Of a DNA stretch of 64,000 nt, positions 43,881-56,226 are shown in pieces. Position 1 is the first letter of the stretch, and the number at the start of each line of letters is the position of its first letter. Origin of the DNA: Paralvinella palmiformis. Lineage: Eukaryota; Annelida; Polychaeta; Terebellida; Alvinellidae. The position numbers and the translations under genes are program-made. A model generated the notes under the pieces. That model did not search any database and was not told where the DNA came from. It saw nothing but the letters and a program-made list of their open reading frames with translations. The stretch is taken from NCBI GenBank assembly GCA_025642065.1, contig JAODUP010001582.1, forward strand, positions 1 through 64,000, given 5' to 3'.

Positions 43881-45744
43881 ATACTGCATTTTACTGTCAT
43901 ACAATATTCCATTATTATTCTCTAATAGAGAGTGATTGGTTTTCTTATTACTGTTTTTTATCTCTTCTGACGTAAATCTTTCAACATCCGAGCCACAAGT
44001 GATTGATATGTTGTCGTTAATTTAATCACGTGACTACTAAATTCTGTCTGTGTAAACATTCTCCAATCGACGTAACTTCTCATTTTACATTCTCAATCAA
44101 CATATTTTTATTCGGGTGTCATGATAGAGATCATTCTGTTGTTAATTCTTCAAATATCAATCATACTCAAATATCGATTAATATATACTATATCCTTGTT
44201 GGACAGTTTAGTTTAATTTCCATTGTACAAATAAATTATTCTTCATCCAAAACTCTTCAGAATCATAATGATGGAGTTAGATAAATTAGTCACTCTGTTA
44301 TAAAACAACTAAAAAAATTCTTATTTCTTTAATATTAATTTTTTTTGTTATCAACGATACAACATTCTTCTATATATTGATAACGAAGATAATCTAAGTG
44401 TCATTATGTCATATAATTAAACCTACAATATTTTTATTAGAAAACACGTGAAAAGGCATTAATGTCATATTATTTATTTATGTCACGATTAATTTTTTTT
44501 GGCTTTGAAAATAGTATTTTTGCTGTTGGTCATTTGGAGTTATTAAAATAAAAGGTGTTATTCAAAATTGAAACCAGAATTGATGTATTCTTATTGTGTG
44601 TATCCCTTCACTAAGCGAATCGTTTAATATGATGAAATATTAATATATGCTCATATTACGATATAACTTGAAGATTCTTTCTGAATCATATATAGAAATC
44701 TGATTTAATAACATTTTTAAAGCACAAAACTGAATTTCATTTCTAGATAATCATAATTAAATCATTGTATCTGAGGAAATGTCTAATCTAAGACATTATA
44801 TAGGTCTTAGACTAGTATGTGAGTCATTAATACCAACAAGCTTTACAGAAAGTTGCCTTAGTCTACATCTCTTAATTTTTGTCAAATATATTAAACATCT
44901 ATACTCCTATCAAGGCGTTACCTTGATCAATTTAAATACTAGTCAACATTAAAACTGTAATTTTATGTTATACGAACCTAAAAACACTCTAATAAGTGTC
45001 ATAAAAAGAAATTAATTTATTAACCAGGATTGGTTTTTTAAAGGATTTTTCATTTTTTTGAATTTTACAACCTTTTTTGGTTCTTCCATTTAATTTTGAT
45101 TTCTCAACAATATAGCTACAAAATGGAACCCAAATATAGATACAGCAGACAAATGGTGTCAAGAGGTCAAGGATAACTCACTTTATTCTATTTGACAGTT
45201 CCGTACTATTAGAAATTGCTTCTAAATCTAGTTAGTGTTAGATATATGACGTCATAGTACATGTGGCAGAAAGCTTCAGCGTAAAAGGATTATTGTGTAT
45301 CTAAAAATTAGATCACGTATAAATCTAACAATAATGTACTTAACGGCAAATATATCCCAATTAACTATGTCAGATAAGAGAGTCACATACCGATTTGTAA
45401 TATAGATTGTTATACCTTGTCACATAAAAATACAAAAATAGACAATTTATTTTTTCCAGTCATCTCTACCAAGGCTTTACATTGTGGTCCTCCATGTTTT
45501 GAAGATCTGGTGAATGGGTAAATGGTTGGAGTGATTAACAATAATATATGATGTAGAAAGATATAATACTATGACATTATTTATAGACAGATCCTTGGAA
45601 AAAAAAAATTTGGGGGAAAAAAAATTTAAAAAAACAAAAAAATGACCAAAAAAAAAAAATTTGAATAACAGTTTGTTTACCATACTTCTTGTTTTTTGGC
45701 TATTATATTTTAATAACAAATGTTAGAAGGTCAAATAAATATAT
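43881..45744. other. About 1.9 kb spacer
   Basis: The only notable part is 45598-45662, a run of long A tracts broken by TTT, GGGGG, C and TGACC. No gene was recognised. Confidence 0.4.
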
Positions 45745-45775
<31 letters not shown>

Positions 45776-45830
45776 AAACACAAACACACACACACACACA
45801 CACAAAACACACACACAAACACACACACCT
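45745..45830. repeat. (CA)n microsatellite with A-rich slips
   Basis: CA runs interrupted several times by AAACA. Confidence 0.93.
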
Positions 45831-47190
45831 TGTGTATTTAGATAATATTCCTTACTATAAAATTATCTTAAAGATCTGATTCCTCTAAAAACAAATTATC
45901 TTTCAACGTGAAGTTTCAACACGCAGCATAAATAATTTATCAGCTGTAATGTAATATAAATTGTGAAATATGAAACTTATTCCTGATTCAATAACTTTAT
46001 AACAACATATTAATTTTCCCATTATTGCTGCACTTTCATTTATAGAACTATTACAGGTTTGTAAACGACAGTTTTTATTGATTATAAAAATAGGTCTGTA
46101 GTGTGACATTCGTACAATTAATCAACGGATGTATATTTATGAATCAGAAAAGCGATAAATCAGATACCCATTTTATTGCTGCATCATTTGAAAACGTGGC
46201 ATTCTCTTCTTTACATTAATTGATTTGGGTTGAAACGTGGACATTACAAGAAATCCTTATTTCGTGTATCCTGAATCGGTTCTAATTAAACACATTTAGC
46301 TTTTACTTTCGATTACAATACACTTTCTTTGCTTACAAAGGAATGTTATATTTCAGATATCATTAGACACTATGGAAGCCGTTACGTAGTTGTCCTTACA
46401 GGTATTCTTTGGTCTGCACGATATGCCATCATAATAAGTGATACAATATTAATAATGTCATATACCTCAGTGGTTCATATATTGTTTATTTGGAAAACAA
46501 ATGATTATTGTTAGATTTCCAATTGACGTTATTGAATATTATGCATGGAAAATGTATAATATTATCTTAATGCCAATATATTACTCGCAACAAGAACGCG
46601 CATTAGCTGTAATAATAGTTGTGAACTATGTGTGTATATCATAATAATATATTTGGCTTAATTCAAATTATAATTAGAGAAATCTGACGCAATATGACGT
46701 CAAATTGTAACTTTTAATCTCATATAGATGGCACCATAGTATTTAAAACTCAATGTTCGTCAGCCATTTTTAATTACACTTAATATAGATGTGTTAATTT
46801 AATTATCATTAACGGATTAGGCTTTCATCCTTCAACCAGCACACATATTACCTTAATGTGATGTTGTTGTATATAATGAATATTTCTTATAAAATAATTA
46901 ACATAAATATAATATGGGAATAAAGAACATAAAACATTTCTTGCAACGTACAGTATTAGAATCTATATTATGGGTAAAAAGGGGTTTTGGGTTTATGAAT
47001 ATTTGTGTAACATATGGGAATGATTAAACTCTAACTCTAATATACTAATATATTATTATTTATGTTGGCGAGTGGTCGGAGTGGATGTTTGGGTTTAATA
47101 ATGGTAGGCTGCCTTTTGAAGCTTGGTCTAAAACAAATTAATGAAATATTATCATAATCTTGTGAACGTGATATATTAAGATTAATAGTC
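45831..47190. other. Spacer, no gene recognised
   Basis: Frames of 61-68 codons on both strands carry no motif or repeat partner. Confidence 0.4.
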
Positions 47191-47194
47191 ACAT

Positions 47195-47345
47195 TTCCCC
47201 TCCCATGTACTCATTTCTTCCCATACGTGTCCTTATTTACCAGGATGTCTCGATTTGAAGTGTCTATTTACATACGGAGATGAGCATGGCATCATGAGAT
47301 TGACAGCTGTGTGTCATTGAAAACGGTTGGCCAATTGAAGGACGA
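47195..47345 (+). promoter_or_regulatory. Conserved upstream block of copy 4
   Basis: TTTCCCCTCCCATGTACTC, GTGTCCTTATTTACCAGGAT, TTTACATACGGAGATGAGC, GAGATTGACAGCTGTGTGTC and GGCCAATTGAAGGACGAGCC are in the same order as at 18.2 kb and (minus) 2.0 kb. The last element is closest to that of copy 1. Confidence 0.5.
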
Positions 47346-47569
47346 GCCACTCAGAGCCAGTCAGATGTAAAGTAAGAACACAAACAGAACTCGTAATGGT
47401 TGGTACGTGACACATCAGGAAGGCAATGAGCTGAGAACATGATATGTTTGGATAGATGAGAGACATGTATCACATCATCAAAGCCTGGTTGATATATAGT
47501 GACTTGTGTCTGATAGATTAATATTGTTGACTGAAGATATGACAAGATATTTTGTTATTGTGTAATAAT

Positions 47570-47850
47570 AATGTGTAATATGGTCAAAGTCATCAAGTTC
47601 ACATTTGTAATTATCGCTTCTGTTATATATTTTAACCGTTGGATCGGATTAATGATAGATATATTACCCTACGAAACAAACTGAAGAAAATAACCACAAC
47701 GACCTCCAGATGAAGAATGGTCATTATTGATCGGTTATAATATTAAGGATTAACACGAAGCGAATATGGTCAAAGTTGACCCTATTATTTAAACATAATG
47801 AAGATTCAAGAAGGTCACATTCTAACAGTTCAATGTCATCTGTTTACTGA
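47570..47850 (+). pseudogene. Sulfotransferase-like family copy 4 (truncated)
   Basis: MCNMVKVIKFTFVIIASVIY, FNRWIGLMIDILPYETN and then a stop reproduce the membrane anchor region of copies 1 and 2. A PPDEEWSLLIGYNIKD-like stretch follows. The central domain is deleted: the sequence jumps to AAGCGAATATGGTCAAAGTT and the Arg/Ser patch (SRRSHSNSSMSSVY) and stops at 47850. A fragment resembling the 3' UTR of LINE C (ACATATTATTTGGGGTAT) and an R2 fragment come next. Confidence 0.58.
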
Positions 47851-47904
47851 CATATTATTTGGGGTATAATTATATTAATTATTATTTGTCATAATAGGTG
47901 ACAG

Positions 47905-48075
47905 TGTAAGAAAGTCATGTCGTTATTACAACATCCTTTACTCTATTAGCTTTGCTTTGTATAATGTAATATCTGAATTTTTGTTTTTATGTGGTCTGGC
48001 GAAACGACCTATTAATTCATACAATGTTCTTTGCTGGAGTTATACTCCATGAGTCATTTGATACTCATGTAATAT
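47905..48075 (+). repeat. Dispersed repeat R2, 5' fragment (copy f)
   Basis: TGTAAGAAAGTCATGTCGTT and GGTCTGGCGAAACGACCTAT match 20468-20590 closely. It stops near the CTCATGTAATATTTG position. It may instead be collinear with the copy 2 locus if the DNA in between was lost. Confidence 0.65.
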
Positions 48076-48199
48076 TTGATGTAATATTCATTTTATAAAG
48101 TAACCTTAATATATTATTTTTATTAAATATAATGTGAAGCATTTGAAGCTGGTGAGGCTTCCATGCTTACTTTGTATACTTTGTATACCATCAGATATA

Positions 48200-48620
48200 C
48201 CATTTCATATTTTTTTATGTCTGAATGTCTGTAAACATATATGGAATTGTGACTGAAAGTGTTGAAATGTGTCAGCTATTATGTAGCTGTTGTGTCTGTT
48301 AATTATCAAATAGTTACATTTTTAAAACTTAGATAATTACTTTGATCCGATCCAAACTGCATTTCATCTTATTCCTGATACTTATAATTTGTGTATTATG
48401 TGCATGCCTCTCATTGAAAGCAACAACAAATAAACTTCGTGAGACTTTATGTAATATAATAGAATAGACCAATTACCTTTTCATCATGGCTGTTTAAATT
48501 TCGACGTGAAGCCAAATGACAGACATATATTATTATAATGGAGATTTGTTTTCTGGAGCAAAATCTACGCCATAACGAATTAGTAACACACACCATGACA
48601 CAGTTTTGTAAGGTAAGTTC
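48200..48620 (+). repeat. Diverged duplicate, partner of 61870-62300
   Basis: ATGTAGCTGTTGTGTCTGTT, ATTTTTAAAACTTAGATA, TGATCCGATCCAAACTGCAT and TCATCATGGCTG followed by GTGAAGCCAAATGACAG correspond in order to words at 61890-62310. No coding function is apparent. Confidence 0.45.
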
Positions 48621-48946
48621 GAGATGCAAACTTGCAATCTCTGGTGCATCAATAACATATATGCCACTTCAGACCTTGACTAGATAAAATTAACTAAGTT
48701 ACACAACATTAGGAGAAGCAGGAATTGTTCCCTTTTATAGTATTTAGTTATGGCTCAATTATTTTAGAAACAAAACATATCTATAATCTTAACTTAGCTA
48801 GGTGTTATCTCCATAATACCTAACAGGTTCAACTGAAGATCAATCAATAATCATGTTTATTATGTTTTTGAGATAAATAAAATGTGAACCAGTAGGTGCT
48901 GCTTCTGTAACAATATTAATATTGTATAACTCATTGTGATTAGCAA

Positions 48947-48954
48947 TGATAATG

Positions 48955-49013
<59 letters not shown>

Positions 49014-49043
49014 TATTAGTATTATTATTATTATTATTATTAT
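48947..49043. repeat. (ATA)n followed by (TTA)n, near-palindrome
   Basis: About 22 ATA units switch to TTA units at 49011-49042. One arm is the reverse complement of the other, so a long AT hairpin can form. Confidence 0.92.
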
Positions 49044-49079
49044 CAAGGTTAGAATGATCTTTTGGTTTTTTCTTTGTCC

Positions 49080-50480
49080 AAAACATGAATCACAGTTAAT
49101 CACAAATTTATATAACCACAGTTAAGCTCCAGATAAAATCCTAGTAGTGTCATATCATTAACCTTTGCAAATTGGTTGATAAAAATAGATTAAATGTACA
49201 TAAAATGATAGTAAATTATCATTATATCACCATCGTCAATAACATCATTAACATCAACACCATATAAGTTATTATAGTATCATCAATATTCTAATCACCA
49301 TCTTCACTAAGTTAAGTCGAAATTTACACGAAAGAGGGAATCCGGAATCCTGGTACATTAAAGGGTTGTTTCTGTTCACATTTTCCCGATCCTAGTCCTG
49401 TAGTCACTTACTGCGTGGAATATGTTATTCATATTATATGACAACGAGATTTGTTGAAGATTGTCTCCTCTGTTCTTCGTCAATCTTTATGTCAATATAT
49501 CAGGCAAAGATATTATTTACTATGACCATCTGTAGATTCAATGACATCTCTTTTGTCTTTGTGTCCAGATAAAGAAAATATATTATACCATAAAGTGCGT
49601 GATAGGGAGAGAAAATTAAGCTTTAAAATTGATCATTGATCAACGAGGCTAATGTTAATATATTGATAATTAAAACAATATTGTTGGTAAATAGGTCATA
49701 TTATATTAATGAAACTGTAACTAATATAGAACTGTTGATTTGATATTATAAAGTTATTGAATCAAGGATAAGTCATAAATATCGCATCACGTATTTAATT
49801 TCGGTTGAGAAGTTATGTTTTATGTTTGTTAAGACTACATGTTTTTAGATCCACGCGTTGAAAGAAAATAGTTGATCCAGAAGGATGAAGTCAAATATTA
49901 TTTGCTCTTTGCAATCTATTTGGTTGATGCTAAACCAAAGGAATTATGCTCTGTTATATTTGTGCTTAAGTTCAATATAACTATCAAGACCCGTGTTGTT
50001 ATGATGGGTTATCTATGATGATGTATAACTAGAAGCGTTACATTTATAAAGCTGAACACATTTGAGTTATACATGTTTGCGCAATATTAAATTAATATTG
50101 ACTATCATTTGTCATCAGCCCTTCAATGATTTTATTACGTGGTATTATCCAGTAAAATAACAAATTAGACCTAATTTTTAATCCAGATATGTGTCCTCAT
50201 TATAAATAATTAAAAATAATCTGTGACTAATTGTATGAATATTATTTTCTAAATTATCAATTTTAATAAGTCAGCTAAACATTATGAACTTAATTGGATA
50301 TAAGGCGTAAACATATCACACAGAAACATGTTTTAGATAACCTTTTGATTTCGTAATATTGAAACTTCTAGATAATGTAAAAGAAACTATTTATAATAAT
50401 TAGACTCTTTAGTTAATAACATCATTAATATTTAAAGATGCCCTCCATTTACTTGAAATAATAATACTAATAAAATTATT
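49080..50480 (+). repeat. Segmental duplication SD-B, copy 1
   Basis: It aligns in the same orientation with 54440-55450: AACATCATTAACATCAACAC, CGGAATCCTGGTA, TAGGTCATATTATATTAATG, AAGTTATTGAATCAAGGAT, AAATATCGCATCACGTATTT and TAATTAGACTCTTTAGTTAA. Divergence and indels are substantial. No reading frame is conserved between the copies. Confidence 0.6.
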
Positions 50481-50522
50481 ATTATTAAAATGTCATCTCG
50501 CACTCACATTCCTTCTCTCTCA

Positions 50523-50523
<1 letters not shown>

Positions 50524-50580
<57 letters not shown>
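50524..50580. repeat. (TA)n microsatellite
   Basis: About 28 TA units. Confidence 0.95.
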
Positions 50581-50583
<3 letters not shown>

Positions 50584-51009
50584 CTCTGTCTATGTACTGC
50601 TATATAAAATTAATTGTTTTTGTAGCATTTTCTATTCATTTGCCTAACACCAAGAACCTTGGCAAAATACAATATATAACTGATGTCACGTTATAATTTA
50701 TATTCACACCCAATACTAATGTTAATCTCATTCTTCTTCACCCACTCATCCATTGATCAGCTCTTCAGACTTCATGGACAGTAAAGTCATGTCTTTCTAT
50801 AGATGTCCGGAACAACATCAATATGTTGTCCATTTCTGTATTGTTATTGGTCTTACTGAAGGAAAAGAAGAGCATTAAAGATCTGTACATATCTTTCGAA
50901 TCTGTTATGATTAATTGAGATATATTTAGCGATAGCTGTATTATAATTTAGTTTAAGAATTAACTAATTGACTCATACACAAAAAACCCTTCACACAGAA
51001 AATTCCTGC

Positions 51010-51043
<34 letters not shown>

Positions 51044-51590
51044 TTTAAAGGCAAATGCAAAGCATACTAATCTGGCGTGTAGATAATGGCAATTTGTATT
51101 ATATTACAGTATAAATATTTCAAGATTTTATATCATATTTACAAATAGATGCTTTTATTTTATACTGGACAGTCATTCTACTTGTCTCACCAATAATAAA
51201 TAACAACAAACAAACCTAATATTAAATAAATAGGATAATCAAATCAATTCAAGTGATCTGAATTCGGCAATATATATCCAGATCAATGGTCAATAAGAAA
51301 ATGTGATTTATCTATTAGCACTCTCCGTTTGTTTGGTGTGTGTACATTTGGTCTTGTTGTAACTTTGTTCTTGAGAATTTGAGAAAAAGACTGGAATACA
51401 AATGTTAATTTAGATAATAATAATTAAGATATGTAAGGCTTCTTTCTCTAAGTCTTGTTAATGCTAATAATTCACATACCAATGTGAGACCTGTATTACA
51501 TTCTACAGAAGTAAATCCTTAAGCTAGAATGATTATATTACGAATGTCTAAAGTCCAATTCTATGCTTTGAAAATGTTATTAATTCCTCC
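50581..51590. other. Spacer, no gene recognised
   Basis: It holds an (AAT)n run at 51010-51040. No gene was recognised. Confidence 0.4.
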
Positions 51591-51594
51591 CCCC

Positions 51595-51597
51595 CTC

Positions 51598-51652
<55 letters not shown>
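51595..51652. repeat. (TC)n-(TA)n compound microsatellite
   Basis: About 11 TC units followed by about 17 TA units. Confidence 0.95.
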
Positions 51653-51653
<1 letters not shown>

Positions 51654-52078
51654 GAGGCGATTGATATATAGATATAATAACAATTAAGTAGATTCTTAAA
51701 AACAATCCAAAAATATCTTCAAATAGACACTGATAAATACAAATATACGTATTCTTATGATATGTAATTCACTGTGAATATTTGGCCAGTTGTTATTAAA
51801 ATAACTTGATGTAAACACTATTTAAATGCTTACCATATTTAAACAAACATCTTCACTTTATATAGCTGTATTTGATATTTTAATATAAGTTTTGTGTGTA
51901 GTAGATGTAAGTTCCGATAAAGCAATGACCAGCATTTTAAAAGATATTTACATCTAAGTAGCAAATTAAATTTAGTCATCATGATAACAGTTATCGATTG
52001 AGTCAACAATATTGATGAGGAGTAGTCGTTTGAAAACAACTAATTTAACTGGAAATAAAAACATATTCCTATCTTCAT

Positions 52079-52080
<2 letters not shown>
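51653..52080. other. Spacer, no gene recognised
   Basis: No feature was seen. Confidence 0.4.

Positions 52081-52112
<32 letters not shown>
52081..52112. repeat. (TA)n microsatellite
   Basis: Sixteen TA units. Confidence 0.93.
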
Positions 52113-52114
<2 letters not shown>

Positions 52115-52239
52115 AAGTAGAGGTATCAAAGGAGGTTTATAGTTGTTGGTATTCTGCGCTTCTGCCTCTCTATATATATCATAAAACACACACACACACA
52201 CACAGAGCGAAAGAGAGAGACACACACACACATTTTCAG

Positions 52240-52625
52240 ATGTTTTAACGACGGTGTTCCGATCGGACTTTTCTACGTGAGGTTTATATACCTAGGACCT
52301 TTTGCTATTCAAACCCTTAATGAAGCTGAAGTCAGCGTCTATGTTGTCGAAATGTCATGTTTTATAGGTTCCTTTTGAGCCACAGGAAATTACTGCTGCC
52401 TGTAAACAGTGGGGTCAAAGTAGTTAGCTGGTACATTTATTAGCTTATCATTGAACTACAGATACGTACTGTTTACTTCGAGCTGTGGTGTCAAATGATA
52501 CTGTTTGTGTATGTTTCGTTTTCTGTACGTAACCTACAAGCCTCCACTCTCTTGTGGGCGTGACACGTGTGGCAGGTACGAAAAGCGGACTAGCTGGTCT
52601 CCGCAGGTTGATGAGTAACTCAGTT
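52240..52625 (+). repeat. Dispersed repeat R2, copy e
   Basis: TTCAAACCCTTAATGAAGCT, GCCTGTAAACAGTGGGGTC, CGAGCTGTGGTGTCAAATG, TGTGGGCGTGACACGTGTGG, ACGAAAAGCGGACTAGCTGG and GGTTGATGAGTAACTCAG match the body of copy c, one of the closest pairs. The upstream half with the TATA-like box is missing. Confidence 0.72.
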
Positions 52626-52642
52626 TATTATCATTATGTATC

Positions 52643-52645
<3 letters not shown>

Positions 52646-52700
<55 letters not shown>

Positions 52701-52725
52701 GTGTGTTTGTGTGTGTGTGTGTGTG

Positions 52726-52775
<50 letters not shown>
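52646..52775. repeat. (TA)n-(TG)n-(TA)n compound microsatellite
   Basis: Two AT runs of about 45 bp flank a GT run at about 52700-52727. Confidence 0.95.
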
Positions 52776-52779
<4 letters not shown>

Positions 52780-53050
52780 CTGCACATTTTTCACAATTAC
52801 ATTTATCATGGATTCAGTTTTGGCATTAAATTATAAGGGCGTGAAAAATGTCTGCCATGTCTCATAATTTGTATATATACACGAATAAGTCCCTTGTTTC
52901 TTATTTTAATAAAACAGGACCTACAAATAGATCATACCTAATTCTCTATTTCTAATCTATTGTCCAATATAAGCCATAGATGTCTTACAGATATGGAATA
53001 ATTAATATAACCAGATCCTACCTTAATGCGAATTAAGTTTTATTCGTATG

Positions 53051-53160
53051 TTATCTAGATGAGAAAGCAATTAATTCGGTCTTATCCTGACTTAATTTTA
53101 GATCGTTGCTAGCCATGAACATATTGTTTAGATTAACTAAAGAAGAAATGTGACATACGA
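53051..53160 (-). pseudogene. LINE reverse transcriptase fragment (G)
   Basis: The minus strand reads SLVNLNNMFMASNDLKLSQD then KTELIAFSSR. This is the segment just after the YADD box in L2-type LINE proteins (L--I--WM--N-LKLN--KTE-I-F). It is open and runs without a stop into the adjacent 66-bp array. Confidence 0.72.
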
Positions 53161-53229
53161 TTGAAAAATGACTATAAATGATGACTATAAATAATGACTG
53201 TAAAATTAGGAAAAGGGGGTGGAATGGAA

Positions 53230-53818
53230 AATCTCGAGAAATTAAGTTGTCTTTTCTCCCATACAAAAATATCCCAACAATATCTACCAATAATCTCGAG
53301 AAATTAATTAAGTTGTCTTTTCTCCCATACAGAAATATCCCAACAATATCTACCAATAATCTCGAGAAATTAATTAAGTTGTCTTTTCTCCCATACAGAA
53401 ATATCCCAACAATATCTACCAATAATCTCGAGAAATTAATTATGTTGTCTTTTCTCCCATACAGAAATATCCCAACAATATCTACCAATAATCTCGAGAA
53501 ATTAATTAAGTTGTCTTTTCTCCCATACAGAAATATCCCAACAATATCTACCAATAATCTCGAGAAATTAATTAAGTTGTCTTTTCTCCCATACAGAAAT
53601 ATCCCAACAATATCTACCAATAATCTCGAGAAATTAATTAAGTTGTCTTTTCTCCCATACAGAAATATCCCAACAATATCTACCAATAATCTCGAGAAGT
53701 TAATTAAGTTGTCTTTTCTCCCATACAGAAATATCCCAACAATATCTACCAATAATCTCGAGAAATTAATTAAGTTGTCTTTTCTCCCATACAGAAATAT
53801 CCCAACAATATCTACCAA
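53230..53818. repeat. Nine-copy 66-bp tandem array
   Basis: Units begin AATCTCGAGAAATTAATTAA and end TATCTACCAAT, at 53230 (62 bp, lacking four bases), 53292, 53358, 53424, 53490, 53556, 53622, 53688 and 53754. The inner units are nearly identical; single changes are A to T at 53442 and A to G at 53699. Each unit holds CTCGAG. The unit length is a multiple of three and lacks stops on both strands, so long frames appear in both directions (22-residue repeats IKLSFLPYRNIPTISTNN.. on plus and LLVDIVGIFLYGRKDN.. on minus). Coding is not supported by any start context or homologue. Confidence 0.95.
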
Positions 53819-54439
53819 ATTAACATTTGCAATTAGTAAACTCTTTTTTGTGTTAAGTGAATTATTACTCACTCACTCATATTTCATCTGTTTCTGATGG
53901 GCTAGAAAATCGTTATCAGGTCGAAGCATATATAAATTTGATTTGTTCAGATTATAGACATCATGAAACCATATTTTGGTTAGATATGTACTGCTGCAAA
54001 TGTCAGTACAGTCTGGATTATAAAATGTTAGTTATGGTCACTATCCACGTAATGAGGCAGCATATTCCAGACGTTTGTTATTCAGATACTCTAATATTAA
54101 TGTCTAATAATATTCATAGACATTTATTTTCTTAACTTGAAACTATGACCTCCTTCTGAATTATGTATCTGGTTTGATATACCCAGCATCTATTGCGCAA
54201 TTTAGAGACATACTAACAGCTGTCGATGTTCATGTGATAAAATCAGGTTATTGATTAGGTGATTGACATTATTCTTTGTTAGTCTTATTGGATAATTGAA
54301 GCGAATGTAAACAGTCCAGATCAACTGTATTATATAATAAGCATAATTTGATAATAATAATAATAATAATTTTAATTTACCGTGATTAATTAAACAATCG
54401 ACCACAGGTTTTTGTGGCTAAGTTTCAGTGATACTTTCA

Positions 54440-55450
54440 TATTCCAAACTGGAATCACTGTTAGTCACAGACTTCTAGAATCAGATAATTTGGCACAGAT
54501 CTGAAGCGTGTTTTCTTGGTCATGTCATGTTAATAACACGTGGAAATTGGTTGGTGCAAAGAGTATATATATGCATAAAATGTCAATAAATTAACTATGC
54601 ATCACCATCACCAACAACATCATTAACATAAACATCATCACGTATTATTACAGTATGATCATTTACATTCAATCATCATCTTAAGTGAAGCAACACGGAT
54701 TCTTCACTTTAAGCGGAATCCTTGGATCCTGTAGTTGTTAAGAGTCGCAATTAACATTTCTTGTATTCTATATTCTACGGTAAATAACTTATTTATCTGT
54801 TCGTCATAAATGTTTAGGTCTGGATATCAGCCAATTGTTGTATTTATTATGACCTTGTAAACCTTTATTAACTTCTTATTTGTCTAATAATTGTTGCTTA
54901 TCATCATGTCTAGCCAAGGAAAGTATATCATACGATACTTTGTGTGAAAGGTAAAGCAATTTAATATTTTAAATCTGCCATTTACCTAAGAGACTATGAT
55001 TAAATGAGTTTTCTATAACAAAATAGGTCATATTATATAAAATACAGGTGCAGTCTATATCTAACTAATATAGTATAGCAAAGTTATCGAATCATGAATG
55101 CATTGCAAATATCGCAATCCGTGTTTTATTGTGATTGGGATGTTTTGTTTTCCGAATTTTAAGACTCCTTATCTCCAGAAAACATTTGATCTGGTCGTAT
55201 CAAGTCAAATAAAAACTGAACAGATTCTGTATAATAATTGTATGTATATTACTTATAAAGTTTAGTTAATCAGCTAACTATTATCAATAAGCCCATCTTG
55301 GTATAAAATTATAAATTATATAATAAAACATCATTCCTATAAACTGTTGTTTTCAACATAATGACATTTCTAGATAACATAAAACAAAACATTTACTATA
55401 ATTAGACTCTTGCTTGTGTAGTTAAGTGAGTCATTGACTTCTGGCGATAT
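54440..55450 (+). repeat. Segmental duplication SD-B, copy 2
   Basis: Partner of 49080-50480: AACATCATTAACATAAACAT, GCGGAATCCTTGGATCCTG, AAAGTATATCATACGATACT, ATAGGTCATATTATATAAAA, AAATATCGCAATCCGTGTTT and TAATTAGACTCTTGCTTGTG. It is about 400 bp shorter than copy 1. Confidence 0.6.
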
Positions 55451-56155
55451 CATCTTAATAAAGCACATTGTAGTCTACGTCACTAATAATATCCATTGTT
55501 AGTGTTAATACATAACTGAAATAAAGATAAATAAATAACACTTATTTTCAAATTAGACGAATATTATCTCCCCATAGCCTCTTCCTCTCAATCTCCTCCT
55601 CTCACCTTCTCTATTTATATTTTTCTATCTGTGTGGCTATTTATTCATTCCTGTATCCCTATGTTAAAGACGAAAATTATCTACATTTCCTAACCATATA
55701 TTGTAGTGTATCTATAGCCTAAACCTAAGAAGCTTAACAAACAAACTATTGTTCAAAATTGTTATTTTCAGTTATCAGAGGCCCAGACGAGAAAGCTTAA
55801 TCCTATATCAAATTAATACCCAAAGATCATGTATGTGTCTTATATGTAGCAGTCAAGAGAAATGAAGCAGATACACAAGCATCTTTACACAAACAAGTGT
55901 CTCTTTGCAATGTGTTATAGAACCTTCCCTGCCAGATCAGATTTTTCTTAGCTTGCATAATTAACTGTGATACATTTGCTGAAAAGTGCATTATAGTTCA
56001 ATTATATAAATTAAATAGCCTGCTATGGTTCTATTACCGACAGTTGAACTGTGCGTTGTCTTGTCATTCGTCTCACTCCATGCTATTTCCTGAAGCACAA
56101 TATGCCATTAAAATATTAAATATATGCATATATATGATTATATGATAGTGTTGTT
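55451..56155. other. Spacer, no gene recognised
   Basis: It contains a pyrimidine-rich stretch near 55570-55620 and no open frame of note. Confidence 0.4.
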
Positions 56156-56156
56156 T

Positions 56157-56157
<1 letters not shown>

Positions 56158-56216
<59 letters not shown>

Positions 56217-56226
56217 TATATATATA
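56158..56226. repeat. (AT)n microsatellite
   Basis: AT run with one AA slip. Confidence 0.95.

Noticed and set aside
48840..49103. Poly-isoleucine membrane protein on the minus strand
   Set aside because: It is the translation of the (ATA)/(TTA) palindrome.
52554..52836. Frames reading (IY)n at 3.4, 6.8, 27.1, 50.5, 52.6, 56.1, 58.8 and 60.1 kb
   Set aside because: They are (AT)n microsatellites. TATA-type dinucleotide repeats encode Ile-Tyr in two frames and carry no evidence of a protein.
53230..53818. CRISPR-like regular array
   Set aside because: There are no unique spacers: the whole 66-bp unit is repeated end to end, and the genome is eukaryotic.
53051..53872. 273-codon (minus) and 239-codon (plus) frames through the 66-bp array
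   Set aside because: A 66-bp unit without stops gives such frames automatically on both strands. Only the short RT fragment at 53051-53160 is meaningful.
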